Assembly: GCF_001457775.1 (NCBI RefSeq)
Contig: NZ_CYSG01000006.1
Coordinates: 1 to 64,000 of the forward strand
Direction of reading: 5' to 3'
DNA length: 64,000 nt
DNA from: Phaeobacter sp. CECT 5382
Lineage (GTDB): Bacteria > Pseudomonadota > Alphaproteobacteria > Rhodobacterales > Rhodobacteraceae
The notes under the pieces are model-generated. The model worked only from the letters and a program-made list of their open reading frames with translations. It was not told the DNA's origin and made no database searches. Position numbers and translations under genes: made by a program. Positions 26,828 through 35,627 of this stretch are shown one piece after another. Position 1 is the first letter of the stretch, and every line of letters starts with the position of its first letter.

Positions 26828-27625
26828 ATGATGCTGCGCATACCCTTTGTAAAAAAACCGCCTCTCGTCTCTGTTGTACGCCTTGCGGGCGCCATCGGCA
26901 TGGCCGGGCGCGGCTCGCTCAATGATGCAACCCTGGCCCCGGTGCTGGAGGCTGCCTTTAGCAAAGGCAAGCCCGCTGCGGTGGCGCTGGAGATCAATTC
27001 TCCGGGCGGTTCGCCAGTGCAAAGCTCGCTGATTGGCGCGCGGATCCGACGACTGGCGGCGGAAAAAGACGTGCCGGTTATTGCCTTCGTCGAAGATGTC
27101 GCCGCCTCCGGTGGCTACTGGCTTGCGGCCTCGGCGGATGAAATCTGGGCCGATGCCAGTTCTGTCCTTGGCTCCATCGGTGTGATCTCGTCGGGCTTTG
27201 GCGCACATGAATTGCTGGCACGCCACGGGGTCGAACGCCGGGTCTATACGGCTGGCGAAAGCAAATCCATGCTGGATCCTTTCCGCGCCGAAAACCCTGA
27301 GGATGTCGAACGGCTGAAAGGCCTGCTCGGCGATATCCACGAGAATTTCATCGACTACATCACCGAACGGCGTGGCGACAAGCTGGACGGCAGCCACAAG
27401 CTGTTCACTGGCGAGGTCTGGCTGGCCAAACGAGCCACCGAGCTGGGGCTGATCGACGGCATTGGCCATCTGAAACCAGCGCTCAAGGCGCGCTTTGGCG
27501 ACAAGGTGAAACTGCGCCGCTACGGCGTCAAAAGACCTTTCCTGAGCCGCTTTGGCCTGCAGGTCGCACAAGAGGCCATGATGGGGATCGAGGAGCGGGC
27601 GGAATTTGCCCGTTTTGGTCTCTGA
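26828..27625 (+). CDS. S49-family serine peptidase (SohB/SppA-like)
   Basis: A 265-residue peptidase of the signal-peptide-peptidase SppA/SohB group. The catalytic serine lies in DVAASGGYWLA (about residue 97), and the general-base lysine in AGESKSMLDPF (about 142). It is short: a single protease domain with no N-terminal membrane anchor that I can see, unlike E. coli SppA (618) or SohB. It starts a run of plus-strand genes with a zinc-ribbon protein and a CaCA antiporter immediately downstream, probably one operon. Confidence 0.9.
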   Translation: MMLRIPFVKKPPLVSVVRLAGAIGMAGRGSLNDATLAPVLEAAFSKGKPAAVALEINSPGGSPVQSSLIGARIRRLAAEKDVPVIAFVEDVAASGGYWLAASADEIWADASSVLGSIGVISSGFGAHELLARHGVERRVYTAGESKSMLDPFRAENPEDVERLKGLLGDIHENFIDYITERRGDKLDGSHKLFTGEVWLAKRATELGLIDGIGHLKPALKARFGDKVKLRRYGVKRPFLSRFGLQVAQEAMMGIEERAEFARFGL

Positions 27626-27626
27626 G

Positions 27627-27800
27627 GTGATTTTCAAGATCGTCACCCTGTTTCTGGTCATCATGGCGGTTTTGGCCATGTTCGGAAAATTTACCTTTCC
27701 GGGGCAAAAGCGTCTGCAATCGGCGCGCTGCCCCTCTTGTGGGCGTTTCAAGATCGGCAAGGGCCCCTGTGGCTGCAAGTTAAAAGGACCACGTAAATGA
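27627..27800 (+). CDS. Small membrane protein with C-terminal zinc ribbon
   Basis: A 57-residue protein: one N-terminal hydrophobic helix (IFKIVTLFLVIMAVLAMFG), then a zinc-ribbon-like cluster RCPSCGRFK followed by PCGCK. The GTG at 27627, one base after the peptidase stop, is preferred; a TTG at 27606 would overlap the peptidase gene. It overlaps the antiporter start by ATGA. This type of tiny membrane zinc-finger protein recurs in Rhodobacteraceae with no known function; metal binding is inferred from the four Cys. Confidence 0.75.
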   Translation: MIFKIVTLFLVIMAVLAMFGKFTFPGQKRLQSARCPSCGRFKIGKGPCGCKLKGPRK

Positions 27801-28762
27801 TGCCTTGGCTGCTCTGTGCTTTGGGGTTGGTAATCCTGCTTCTGGCGGGGGACGCATTGGTGCGTGGGGCTGTGAACCTGTCACTGCGCCTAGGCGTGCC
27901 TGCCCTGATCGTCAGCCTGACGATTGTGGCCTTTGGCACCTCAGCGCCAGAACTGCTGATCGCCATCAACGCCGTGCATGAAAACGCTGACGGCATTGCG
28001 CTGGGCAACGTGGTGGGATCCAACACCGCCAATATCCTGCTGGTCCTTGGTATCCCGGCGATCATTGCGACACTGCACACCAGTCAGTGCAGCACCCGCA
28101 AGAACTATGTCTATATGTTGCTGGCGTCTGTTCTGTTCATCGCGCTGGCATTCTGCGGAACGCTGACAATCTGGTCGGGACTGGTCCTGCTTACGGCCCT
28201 CACTCTGTTCCTGCTCGCGGCTTTTCGCGAAGCCCGCGAGCACCGCCGCAATGGCTGCGCCGGAGAGGCAGAGGATCTCGACGATCTGGAGGGGCTGGAG
28301 GAAGCTGACCCCAACATGCCATATTGGCGCATTGCACTTTACCTTGGGTTGGGTCTGGTTGGCTTGCCGCTGGGCGCGGATCTGCTGGTCGACAATGCCA
28401 CCACCATCGCCCGGATGTATCACATCAGCGAGACGGTGATCGGCCTGACGCTGGTGGCAATCGGCACCTCGCTGCCTGAGCTGGCCACCACGGTGATGGC
28501 GACGCTGCGGCGACAGGCAGACGTGGCGCTGGGCAATGTCATCGGCTCCAACATGTTCAACTTGCTGGCAATCATCGGGATCGCGACCTTTGTCGGACCG
28601 ATTTCGGTGGATCCTGAATTCCTGCAGTTCGATCTCTGGGTCATGCTGGCAGCCTCGCTGCTGCTGATCCCCTTTGTGTTCCTGAAACAGGACATCACCC
28701 GACTTTGGGGCTTCATTTTGACAGGGCTTTATGTAGCCTATCTGGCAGTCATCCTGTTCTGA
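27797..28762 (+). CDS. CaCA-family calcium/sodium antiporter (YrbG-like)
   Basis: A 321-residue cation/calcium exchanger with ten hydrophobic segments in two inverted halves. The alpha repeats are GTSAPELLIAINAV with ALGNVVGSNTANILL (about 50-90) and GTSLPELATTVMATL with ALGNVIGSNMFNLL (about 225-260). An acidic loop (EDLDDLEGLEEADPN) joins the halves. It should exchange Na+ or H+ for Ca2+ at the inner membrane. It is translationally coupled to the zinc-ribbon gene. Confidence 0.94.
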   Translation: MMPWLLCALGLVILLLAGDALVRGAVNLSLRLGVPALIVSLTIVAFGTSAPELLIAINAVHENADGIALGNVVGSNTANILLVLGIPAIIATLHTSQCSTRKNYVYMLLASVLFIALAFCGTLTIWSGLVLLTALTLFLLAAFREAREHRRNGCAGEAEDLDDLEGLEEADPNMPYWRIALYLGLGLVGLPLGADLLVDNATTIARMYHISETVIGLTLVAIGTSLPELATTVMATLRRQADVALGNVIGSNMFNLLAIIGIATFVGPISVDPEFLQFDLWVMLAASLLLIPFVFLKQDITRLWGFILTGLYVAYLAVILF

Positions 28763-28822
28763 TCGCCCAGGCCGGATCAGGTCAGGCTGGATCAGCAGTG
28801 GCGCGACAAGAGGGGCAGGCCC

Positions 28823-29587
28823 ATGCAAGCATTGGTAACCGGAGCAGGCAAGCGCCTGGGGCGCGCCATGGCGCTGAAACTGGCGCAGGAAGGTTTTGAC
28901 CTTGCGGTGCACTACGACCGCTCCGCCCAAGAAGCCGAGGCGGTCGCGCTAGAGATCCGGCAGATGGGACGGCGAGCTGTCACCCTGCAGGCCGACCTGT
29001 TGTCGCCATCGGCCACGGCGGCATTGCTACCGGCAGCGTCAGAGGCCCTGGAAGGGCCGATCACCTGTCTGGTCAACAACGCGTCGATTTTTGAAGCGGA
29101 CACGCTGCAAAGCGCAACAGCCACCAGCTGGAATCGTCATTTCGACAGCAATCTGCGCGCGCCTTTTGCGCTGATCCAGGCGATGGCGGATCAGGATGTG
29201 CCGCTGGTCTCGGATGCAAACAATGAGCCGCGTGCCTGGGGGCTGGTGGTCAATATGATCGACCAGCGGGTGCGCAATCTGTCGCCTGATTTTATGACCT
29301 ACACGCTGGCGAAATCGGCGCTCTGGACGCTGACACAGACCGCGGCACAGGCACTGGCACCGCAGATTCGCATCAATGCAATTGGACCGGGGCCAACCCT
29401 GGCCAACCAGCATCAAAGCGTCGAAGATTTTGCCAGACAGCGTGCCAGCACCATCTTGCAAAGGGGGGTCAACTGCGAGGATATCACAGCAGCGCTTGGC
29501 TATCTTTTGTCCGCACCGGCAGTGACCGGGCAGCTCATCTGCGTCGATAGCGGCCAGCATCTGGGCTGGGAAAATCAAGGCGACTAG
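28823..29587 (+). CDS. SDR-family protein, pteridine-reductase-like (FolM type)
   Basis: A 254-residue SDR whose cofactor motif is TGAGKRLG, i.e. the TGx3RxG form typical of pteridine reductases and FolM rather than TGx3GxG. The NNAS variant, catalytic YTLAK and a C-terminal QLICVDSGQHL are present. FolM-like enzymes reduce dihydromonapterin or dihydrofolate. Folate genes are not adjacent, so the pterin substrate is inferred. The spacer upstream contains a 15-bp repeat (CAGGCCGGATCAGGT and a near copy). Confidence 0.83.
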   Translation: MQALVTGAGKRLGRAMALKLAQEGFDLAVHYDRSAQEAEAVALEIRQMGRRAVTLQADLLSPSATAALLPAASEALEGPITCLVNNASIFEADTLQSATATSWNRHFDSNLRAPFALIQAMADQDVPLVSDANNEPRAWGLVVNMIDQRVRNLSPDFMTYTLAKSALWTLTQTAAQALAPQIRINAIGPGPTLANQHQSVEDFARQRASTILQRGVNCEDITAALGYLLSAPAVTGQLICVDSGQHLGWENQGD

Positions 29588-29700
29588 ACAGCCGGTTGGC
29601 AGGTCACTCAGATGACCTAAAGGAAAGTTGTGCACCTAGGGCTCTGTCGTCACGGATCCGTTACAAAAGAGTCTTTGTTTTCAAAAACTTGTCCGCAGTG

Positions 29701-29824
29701 TAAAAAATTTACCATTTAAAACAAGTGGTTACATAATTGCCTAAAAATTAAGCAAAAGTGAATTTTTGCCCTGAAATAAGGGAAAACCGGGGATAGCCCA
29801 AAGATATCTCCATACTTATCCACA
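29701..29824. promoter_or_regulatory. AT-rich island with a perfect DnaA box upstream of uvrC
   Basis: Positions 29701-29780 have about 25 percent GC by direct count against a roughly 60 percent background. The segment contains GTAAA-AAA-TTTAC and an ACTTGT/ACAAGT inverted pair. TTATCCACA, identical to the E. coli consensus DnaA 9-mer, lies at 29816-29824. The island sits in the 304-bp spacer before uvrC and may be its promoter region. Confidence 0.6.
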
Positions 29825-29891
29825 AGGATGGTGGATTTGTTCAGGTCTTGATTTCGGACCTGCGACATTGCAGGCAGGCGCAGGGAATCAT

Positions 29892-31784
29892 ATGTCTAGG
29901 GACATGACAGAACAGCACCCAAATTCAGCGGAAACTGGCCCAGCCAGAACCGGCTATGCCGTGATCCAGGACTACGTAAAGACACTGGATGCCTCACCCG
30001 GTGTCTATCGCATGCTCGATGCGGAAAGCCGGGTGCTTTATGTTGGCAAGGCGCGCAATCTCCGGGCTCGGGTGTCGAACTATGCACGCCCCGGCAATAG
30101 CCCTCGGATTGAGCGGATGATCGGGCTGACCGCCACGATGATGTTCCTGACGACACGTACCGAGACCGAAGCGCTGCTGCTGGAGCAGAACCTGATCAAG
30201 CAGCTGAAGCCCAAATACAACGTGCTGTTGCGGGATGACAAAAGCTTTCCCAGTATTTTGGTTGCCAAGGATCACGCCTTTGCGCAGATCAAAAAACATC
30301 GCGGCGCGCGCAAACAGAAGGGCAGCTATTTTGGCCCCTTCGCCGGCGCGGGTGCGGTGAACCGGACCCTCAATCAGCTGCAAAAGGCATTTTTGCTGCG
30401 CAATTGTTCCAATGCGATGTTTGAAAGCCGCACGCGCCCCTGTCTGCAATATCAGATTAAGCGCTGCTCGGCGCCCTGCACTGGGGAAATCTCCGAGGCG
30501 GATTACAGCCTGGCGGTGCGCGATGCTGAACGCTTCCTGTCCGGGCGCTCCACCAAAATTCAGGAAGAATTGGCCGAGGAAATGATGAAGGCCTCAGAGG
30601 AGATGGAGTTTGAACGTGCCGCCGCTTTGCGCGACCGGATTAAAGCGCTGACGCAGGTGCAGTCGAGCCAGGGTATCAACCCGCGCGGGGTTGCCGAGGC
30701 CGATATCATCGGGCTGCACATGGAGGGCGGGCAGGCCTGTGTGCAGGTGTTCTTTATCCGGGCCAATCAGAACTGGGGCAATCAGGATTTCTACCCCCGC
30801 GTGGACGCCGATATGAGCCCGGCCGAAGTGATGGAGGCCTTTCTGGGCCAGTTCTACGACAATAAGGAGCCACCCCGGCAACTGATCCTGTCAGATGCCA
30901 TCGAAAACACCGACCTGATGGAAGACGCGCTGGCCAGCAAGGCGGAGCGCCGGGTGGAAATCCTGGTGCCGCTGCGCGGGGAAAAGACCGAGCTGGTCGC
31001 GGGGGCTGTGCGCAATGCCCGCGAAAGCCTGGCGCGGCGCATGGCCGAAAGTGCCACCCAGACCAAACTGCTGAAAGGGATCGCCGAAGCCTTTGGCCTG
31101 TCGGCGCCGCCGCAGCGGATTGAGGTCTATGACAACTCCCACATCCAGGGCACCAACGCGGTGGGGGCGATGATCGTGGCCGGCGCTGAGGGTTTTATGA
31201 AGAACGCCTATCGCAAGTTCAACATCCGCGGCGATGATCTGGTGCCGGGCGATGATTTTGGCATGATGAAAGAGGTTCTGAACCGGCGGTTTTCCCGGTT
31301 GAAGAAAGAAGACCCCGACCGTGACAAGGGCCATTGGCCGGATCTGTTGCTGATCGACGGTGGCGCCGGGCAGGTGAGCGCTGTGGCCGAGATCATGGCC
31401 GAACATGGTGTCGAGGATATTCCCATGGTGGGCGTCGCCAAAGGTGTTGATCGCGACCATGGCAAAGAGGAATTCCACCGGCTGGGCGAAAACGCCTTTG
31501 CATTGCAGCGCAATGATCCAGTGCTCTATTTCGTGCAGCGGATGCGCGACGAGGCCCATCGCTTTGCCATCGGCACCCATCGCGCCAAACGCGCCAAGGC
31601 GATTGGTGCCACCCCATTGGACGAGGTACCCGGTGTTGGGGCCTCGCGCAAACGCGCGCTGTTGACCCATTTTGGCAGCGCCAAGGCCGTCAGCCGCGCC
31701 GATCTGGCCGATCTCAAGGCGGTTGATGGGGTTTCCAGCGCGCTGGCAGAGACCATCTATGATTTCTTTCACGACAAGGGATAA
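29892..31784 (+). CDS. uvrC: Excinuclease ABC subunit C
   Basis: A 630-residue nucleotide-excision-repair endonuclease that incises on both sides of the lesion in the UvrBC complex. Domains in order: GIY-YIG nuclease ([20 protein letters not shown], about 34-53), Cys-rich region ([20 protein letters not shown]), UVR/UvrB-binding motif (about 228-262), RNase-H-like 3' nuclease with [17 protein letters not shown] and LLIDGGAGQ, and C-terminal helix-hairpin-helix ([18 protein letters not shown]). ATG at 29892 follows CAGGGA; ATG at 29904 is possible. Confidence 0.97.
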   Translation: MSRDMTEQHPNSAETGPARTGYAVIQDYVKTLDASPGVYRMLDAESRVLYVGKARNLRARVSNYARPGNSPRIERMIGLTATMMFLTTRTETEALLLEQNLIKQLKPKYNVLLRDDKSFPSILVAKDHAFAQIKKHRGARKQKGSYFGPFAGAGAVNRTLNQLQKAFLLRNCSNAMFESRTRPCLQYQIKRCSAPCTGEISEADYSLAVRDAERFLSGRSTKIQEELAEEMMKASEEMEFERAAALRDRIKALTQVQSSQGINPRGVAEADIIGLHMEGGQACVQVFFIRANQNWGNQDFYPRVDADMSPAEVMEAFLGQFYDNKEPPRQLILSDAIENTDLMEDALASKAERRVEILVPLRGEKTELVAGAVRNARESLARRMAESATQTKLLKGIAEAFGLSAPPQRIEVYDNSHIQGTNAVGAMIVAGAEGFMKNAYRKFNIRGDDLVPGDDFGMMKEVLNRRFSRLKKEDPDRDKGHWPDLLLIDGGAGQVSAVAEIMAEHGVEDIPMVGVAKGVDRDHGKEEFHRLGENAFALQRNDPVLYFVQRMRDEAHRFAIGTHRAKRAKAIGATPLDEVPGVGASRKRALLTHFGSAKAVSRADLADLKAVDGVSSALAETIYDFFHDKG

Positions 31785-31958
31785 GTCCCGGTTTCTCAGA
31801 GATAACGCCGGGTCACATTCTGGGACGCTGGGTCACAGCAGTTTTTGACCTAAAGTCACTCGTTCTGTTCTGATTATGACTGCTAGGGTCGAACCCCGCA
31901 TCTGGTGGCCCCGGGCCGCTCTGAGCCGCCATGGATTGTTGAGAAAAAGGAATGCGTT

Positions 31959-33068
31959 TTGACCCAAGTCGACACTCTGTTTCGCCCCGTTGATCTGGGC
32001 AAGCTTAGCCTGAAGAACCGGATTGCCATGGCGCCGATGACGCGCACCTATTCGCCGGGCAATGTCCCCAATAGTAAAGTGGTGGACTACTATCGCCGCC
32101 GCGCCGAAGGCGATGTCGGCTTGATCATCACCGAAGGCACCTTTGTCGATCACGCCGCCGCCAGCGGCTATCCCAATGTGCCGGCCTTTTACGGGGACGC
32201 GGCGCTGGCTGGCTGGAAAAAAGTGGTGGATGCCGTGCACGCGGCGGGGGGCAAGATCGCGCCGCAGCTTTGGCATGTGGGGGCCATTCGCCGTCCTGGT
32301 GTGATGCCGGGTGGCGACACACCCGGCCACAGCCCCAGCGGCATGGCTAAACCGGGCAAGGTCACCGGCCACGCCATGACACAGCAGGATATCGATGACG
32401 TGGTGGCGGCGTTTGCCAAGGCCGCGGCAGATGCCAAGGCGATTGGCTTTGATGCCATCGAGCTGCACGGCGCCCATGGCTATCTGATTGATCAGTTTTT
32501 CTGGGATGGTACCAATCAGCGCGATGATGGCTATGGCGGTGATCTGGCGCAGCGTTCGCGCTTTGCGCTTGAGATTATCCGCGCAGTGCGCGCCGCCGTT
32601 GGCGAAGATTTCCCGATCATCTTCCGCTACTCGCAGTGGAAACAACAGGATTACAGCGCGCGCCTTTGCGAAACACCCGAGGCGCTGAAGGACTTCCTGA
32701 TGCCGCTGGCCGAGGCAGGCGTGGATATCTTTCACTGTTCCACCCGTCGCTTCTGGGAGCCCGAATTCGAGGGCAGCGACCTTAATCTGGCGGGCTGGAC
32801 CCGCAAACTGACGGGCAAGCCTGCGATCACGGTTGGCAGTGTCGGGCTGAACGCGGATTTCCTGCCTGAAGATGGTTTTGTGGAGTTCAACGAGGCTGAG
32901 CCTGCCAGCATCGACAATCTGTTGGAGCGGATCTCCCGCGATGAATTTGATCTTGTTGCCGTCGGCCGGGCTCTGATTGCCAACCCCGATTGGGCGAAGC
33001 AAGTGGCCGCCGGGAAGACCGGCGAGCTGGCAGCCTATGAAAAGGGCATGCTACGCGAGCTGTTCTGA
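31959..33068 (+). CDS. NADH:flavin oxidoreductase, Old Yellow Enzyme family
   Basis: A 369-residue FMN-dependent ene-reductase. It opens LFRPVDLGKLSLKNRIAMAP with MTRTYS next, carries the substrate-binding HGAHGYLIDQFFWDGTN (His-x-x-His variant, near residue 170), and ends with VAVGRALIANPDWAK, typical of the family. No ATG precedes the conserved N-terminus; TTG at 31959 with AAGGA seven bases upstream is the likely start. It resembles xenobiotic and N-ethylmaleimide reductases. It is distinct from the paralogue at 21062. Confidence 0.9.
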   Translation: MTQVDTLFRPVDLGKLSLKNRIAMAPMTRTYSPGNVPNSKVVDYYRRRAEGDVGLIITEGTFVDHAAASGYPNVPAFYGDAALAGWKKVVDAVHAAGGKIAPQLWHVGAIRRPGVMPGGDTPGHSPSGMAKPGKVTGHAMTQQDIDDVVAAFAKAAADAKAIGFDAIELHGAHGYLIDQFFWDGTNQRDDGYGGDLAQRSRFALEIIRAVRAAVGEDFPIIFRYSQWKQQDYSARLCETPEALKDFLMPLAEAGVDIFHCSTRRFWEPEFEGSDLNLAGWTRKLTGKPAITVGSVGLNADFLPEDGFVEFNEAEPASIDNLLERISRDEFDLVAVGRALIANPDWAKQVAAGKTGELAAYEKGMLRELF

Positions 33069-33213
33069 GCCGGGGCATGCCTTTGGAACGCAGTCTTGCG
33101 CTCCTTGCCTGCTGGCGGGGGCGGGGCCTGTCCCAGGTCAGCGTGCGCTTTCCCGCCGGGAAAGTGCCATATCCGTCTTTTATGTTTGAAAGGCGCAATG
33201 TAGGGTCTGGTCC

Positions 33214-33885
33214 ATGAAATGGACCCTGCCCAATATCCTGACTGTGGTGCGCCTGCTGGCGGCACCGGGTCTCGCCGTTATGTTTCTCTATTTTTCGCGC
33301 CCGCTGGCGGATTGGTATGCGCTGATCCTGTTTGTCGCGGCAGCGATCACCGACTGGTTTGATGGCTATCTGGCCCGCGCCTGGAAACAGGAAACCAAGA
33401 TCGGTGCGATGCTGGACCCTATCGCCGATAAGGCGATGGTGGTGATCGCCCTGATGATCTTGGTGGGCTATGCCGCCGAACACTGGACGCCTTGGCTGGT
33501 ACTGCCTGCCACGGTCATTCTGTTTCGCGAAGTATTTGTGTCGGGCTTGCGAGAATTTCTTGGCGATACCGCAGGGACGCTCAAGGTGACCAAACTGGCA
33601 AAATGGAAGACCACGACGCAGATGGTTGCCATTGCAACGCTGTTCTCGCAGGGGATCTTTGAACACCATGCAGTGATGTCTTCGCTGGGGATGGACGAAT
33701 TGCTGCGCCAGCAAGTGCTGGAGGGATTGGTGAGCGATGAGGTTGGTCTGCGATGGAAAGTTGCGGCAATCAGTTGGACCGGTTTGTTGGGCCTTGTTCT
33801 GCTATGGATCGCTGCTGCGCTGACACTGATCACTGGGGCAGACTACATGCGTAAGGCGCTGCCGTACCTAAAGGAGAACAGATGA
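33214..33885 (+). CDS. pgsA: CDP-diacylglycerol--glycerol-3-phosphate 3-phosphatidyltransferase
   Basis: A 223-residue integral membrane enzyme making phosphatidylglycerol phosphate, the committed step to phosphatidylglycerol and cardiolipin. The CDP-alcohol phosphotransferase motif DGx2ARx8Gx3Dx3D is intact (DGYLAR then GAMLDPIADKA, about residues 50-72). About five hydrophobic segments are visible. The stop overlaps the moaD start by 4 bp, a coupling of lipid and molybdopterin genes that is common in Rhodobacteraceae. Confidence 0.95.
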   Translation: MKWTLPNILTVVRLLAAPGLAVMFLYFSRPLADWYALILFVAAAITDWFDGYLARAWKQETKIGAMLDPIADKAMVVIALMILVGYAAEHWTPWLVLPATVILFREVFVSGLREFLGDTAGTLKVTKLAKWKTTTQMVAIATLFSQGIFEHHAVMSSLGMDELLRQQVLEGLVSDEVGLRWKVAAISWTGLLGLVLLWIAAALTLITGADYMRKALPYLKENR

Positions 33886-34130
33886 TGGATATTGTTTATT
33901 TTGCCTGGGTGCGCGAACGCATCGGCCTGCCGCGTGAACAGGTGGAAACCTCTGCCGCAACCGTGGCCGATCTGGTGACAGAGCTGGCGGCGCGCGAAGA
34001 ACGCTATGCGGCAGCCTTTGCCGATCTTTCAGCGCTGCGGGTGGCTTTGGATCAGGAGCTGTCGGATTTTGACGCCTCTCTCGCCGGGGTGCGTGAAGTT
34101 GCCTTTTTCCCACCGATGACCGGAGGCTGA
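33882..34130 (+). CDS. moaD: Molybdopterin synthase small subunit
   Basis: An 82-residue ubiquitin-like sulfur carrier. It ends in FFPPMTGG, the C-terminal Gly-Gly that is thiocarboxylated and inserted into MoaE to sulfurate precursor Z. It overlaps pgsA by 4 bp and is followed after 4 bp by moaE, so the synthase subunits are made from one message. The start is the first of two tandem ATGs. Confidence 0.96.
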   Translation: MMDIVYFAWVRERIGLPREQVETSAATVADLVTELAAREERYAAAFADLSALRVALDQELSDFDASLAGVREVAFFPPMTGG

Positions 34131-34134
34131 AGCG

Positions 34135-34581
34135 ATGCGCGTTCAGGTCCAGGAAGCGGGTTTTGATCTAGGTGCAGAAAGTGATGCCTTTGCCGCCTCT
34201 GTGCCCGAGGCTGGCGCGATCGTAACCTTTACCGGTGTGGTGCGGGATGCGGATGCAGGTGGGCTGGTGGCGATGGAGATCGAACACTACCCGGCGATGA
34301 CACAGAAGGCTCTGGAGGCGATCGCACAGGAGGCCATCAGCCGCTGGTCGCTGGCGGATGCTTTGGTGATCCATCGCTACGGCCGCCTGGTGCCCGGAGC
34401 GCGGATCATGATGGTAGCGACAGCGGCGCGGCACCGGAAAGACGCGTTTGAGGCGGCGGAGTTTCTGATGGATTACCTGAAATCCCGAGCGCCCTTCTGG
34501 AAAAAAGAGATCCTTGCAGATGGCGAAGCTGACTGGGTTGCGGCCAAAGATGCCGACGAGGATGCATTGAAACGGTGGTAG
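34135..34581 (+). CDS. moaE: Molybdopterin synthase catalytic subunit
   Basis: A 148-residue MoaE that converts cyclic pyranopterin monophosphate to molybdopterin using MoaD-thiocarboxylate. Marks are GAIVTFTGVVRD (about 28-39), EIEHYPAM, IHRYGRLVPGARIMMVA and the catalytic lysine region RAPFWKKEI near 122. It closes the pgsA-moaD-moaE unit. Its stop codon begins an 8-bp tandem duplication. moaB lies 16 kb away in this window. Confidence 0.96.
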   Translation: MRVQVQEAGFDLGAESDAFAASVPEAGAIVTFTGVVRDADAGGLVAMEIEHYPAMTQKALEAIAQEAISRWSLADALVIHRYGRLVPGARIMMVATAARHRKDAFEAAEFLMDYLKSRAPFWKKEILADGEADWVAAKDADEDALKRW

Positions 34582-34595
34582 TCTGTCAGTCTGTC
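34580..34595. repeat. 8-bp tandem duplication at the moaE stop codon
   Basis: AGTCTGTC occurs twice head to tail, starting with the last two bases of the moaE TAG stop. It is another case of a short tandem duplication at a gene end. Confidence 0.75.
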
Positions 34596-35306
34596 TGGCT
34601 TCGGGCTTAGGTTTGGGGCCTGCGGCTCAGGCTTCGCTAGGCCAGGGGGGCTCAGGCAGGATTGATTGGTTCAGGCCGGGGTAGTACAGACTGGGCTGGG
34701 TTCAAACGGTTTGACTTACCAAATGCCAGCGGTGGGCTCCCGCCTGTTCCGGCAACATTCAAAGAATGTACCTGCACAGTTGGGCCGCGCTCAGTGCTTC
34801 GCACTGAGCCTGATCGCCAGGCTGCATGCCGGTTTGCTAAGCGGCAGTGTTCCAAGCCCTGCGCAATTGCGGCTTTTCAAACTCTTGTGACTTAACGCCT
34901 GCCAACGTCAAATATTGCCTGCCAAATTCTGGTCGATTTATTCTGGTCGTTAAATTTTTGGCAGATGAGGTTTGTTGGGGGGGCTGGGCCCAACTCTGAC
35001 AAGGATGTCCGGACCAGGGATCAGGTCACGGCCTATGACGTCTGTCCTGACGAGGCTTGTTGTGAAACGGAACTTGCGATGGCGCGCTGAGCCGGAATGG
35101 TGAAATGGAACGGCGCGATGGCACGGTAAAGCGCCTCGCTGTCAAGCGAGGCGCCAGGCCCAAGGCCTTTCAGAATGGCCTGGGCCATGCTGAGGGCGCG
35201 GGAGCCGCCCCTTGTTGAGCGATGAACTGGAAAGGGTGAGCGCCGCGCGGGAGTGTCGCGCAGGCAGAGGTGGCAGGGCAACTGTGGATCCGTGCCGTGC
35301 CGGGTC
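34582..35306. other. 725-bp stretch without a confident gene; several hairpins
   Basis: No confident gene is found here. Noted: a perfect 9-bp stem with loop TTC at 34789-34809 (arm GCTCAGTGC); a 14-bp tandem repeat with ATTCTGGTCG about 34928-34955; a perfect 10-bp stem-loop GCGCCTCGCT/AGCGAGGCGC at 35131-35154; and a 10-bp stem with one bulged A at 35157-35186. The first 300 bp are rich in GGCTTNGG and CAGG words. The two adjacent stems lie in a possible 51-codon minus-strand frame, listed separately. Confidence 0.6.
35033..35188 (-). CDS. Possible small protein, 51 residues (doubtful)
   Basis: An ATG at 35188 opens a frame beginning MAQAILKGLGPGASLDSEAL and ending in a Ser/Gln-rich tail. 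The frame is open upstream through unrelated sequence, no ribosome site is visible, and two stable hairpins lie inside it, which is unusual for a coding sequence. I do not recognise it. It could be a degraded gene end or a non-coding RNA locus read in frame by chance. Confidence 0.2.
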   Translation of the reverse strand: MAQAILKGLGPGASLDSEALYRAIAPFHFTIPAQRAIASSVSQQASSGQTS

Positions 35307-35627
35307 TCAATCCTGTTGCTGGTAATAGTTGCGCAGCTCTTCGGCTTCGCGACGGGCATCACGCAGCCCGTCCATGGCGGCGCGCAGCTCGGCCTCGGTC
35401 TGGGTCAGCTGATTGGTCAGCTCTGCTTCGCGTTGTTGTAGGTAGGTGATTGCCTGATCGCGGGTCTCTTCGGCCTCATGCAGCTCCTGGCTCATCCGGT
35501 CGAGATCAGCAACATCGCTTTGGCGCACGCGGGTAAAGCGATGCACCAGCCAGTTGGCAAACCAGCCCATGGCAAAGGCGGCAAACAGGATGATGGCGGT
35601 GGTGAGGATGAACTCGGCTCTGGTCAT
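35307..35627 (-). CDS. Membrane-anchored coiled-coil protein of unknown function
   Basis: A 106-residue protein with one N-terminal hydrophobic helix (ILTTAIILFAAFAMGWFANWL, residues about 6-26, quoted in part) followed by a long heptad-rich region from 40 to 100 (e.g. LDRMSQELHEAEETRDQ). It probably sits in the inner membrane with a coiled coil on one side. Its ATG overlaps the stop of the upstream OmpA-family gene by 4 bp, so the two are co-translated, suggesting a shared envelope role. I know no named family for it. Confidence 0.82.
   Translation of the reverse strand: MTRAEFILTTAIILFAAFAMGWFANWLVHRFTRVRQSDVADLDRMSQELHEAEETRDQAITYLQQREAELTNQLTQTEAELRAAMDGLRDARREAEELRNYYQQQD

Noticed and set aside
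29820-29850. Alphaproteobacterial SOS box (GTTC-N7-GTTC) before uvrC
   Set aside because: Only GTTC-N7-GATT is seen at the best position; two mismatches in one half-site are too many to claim LexA control.
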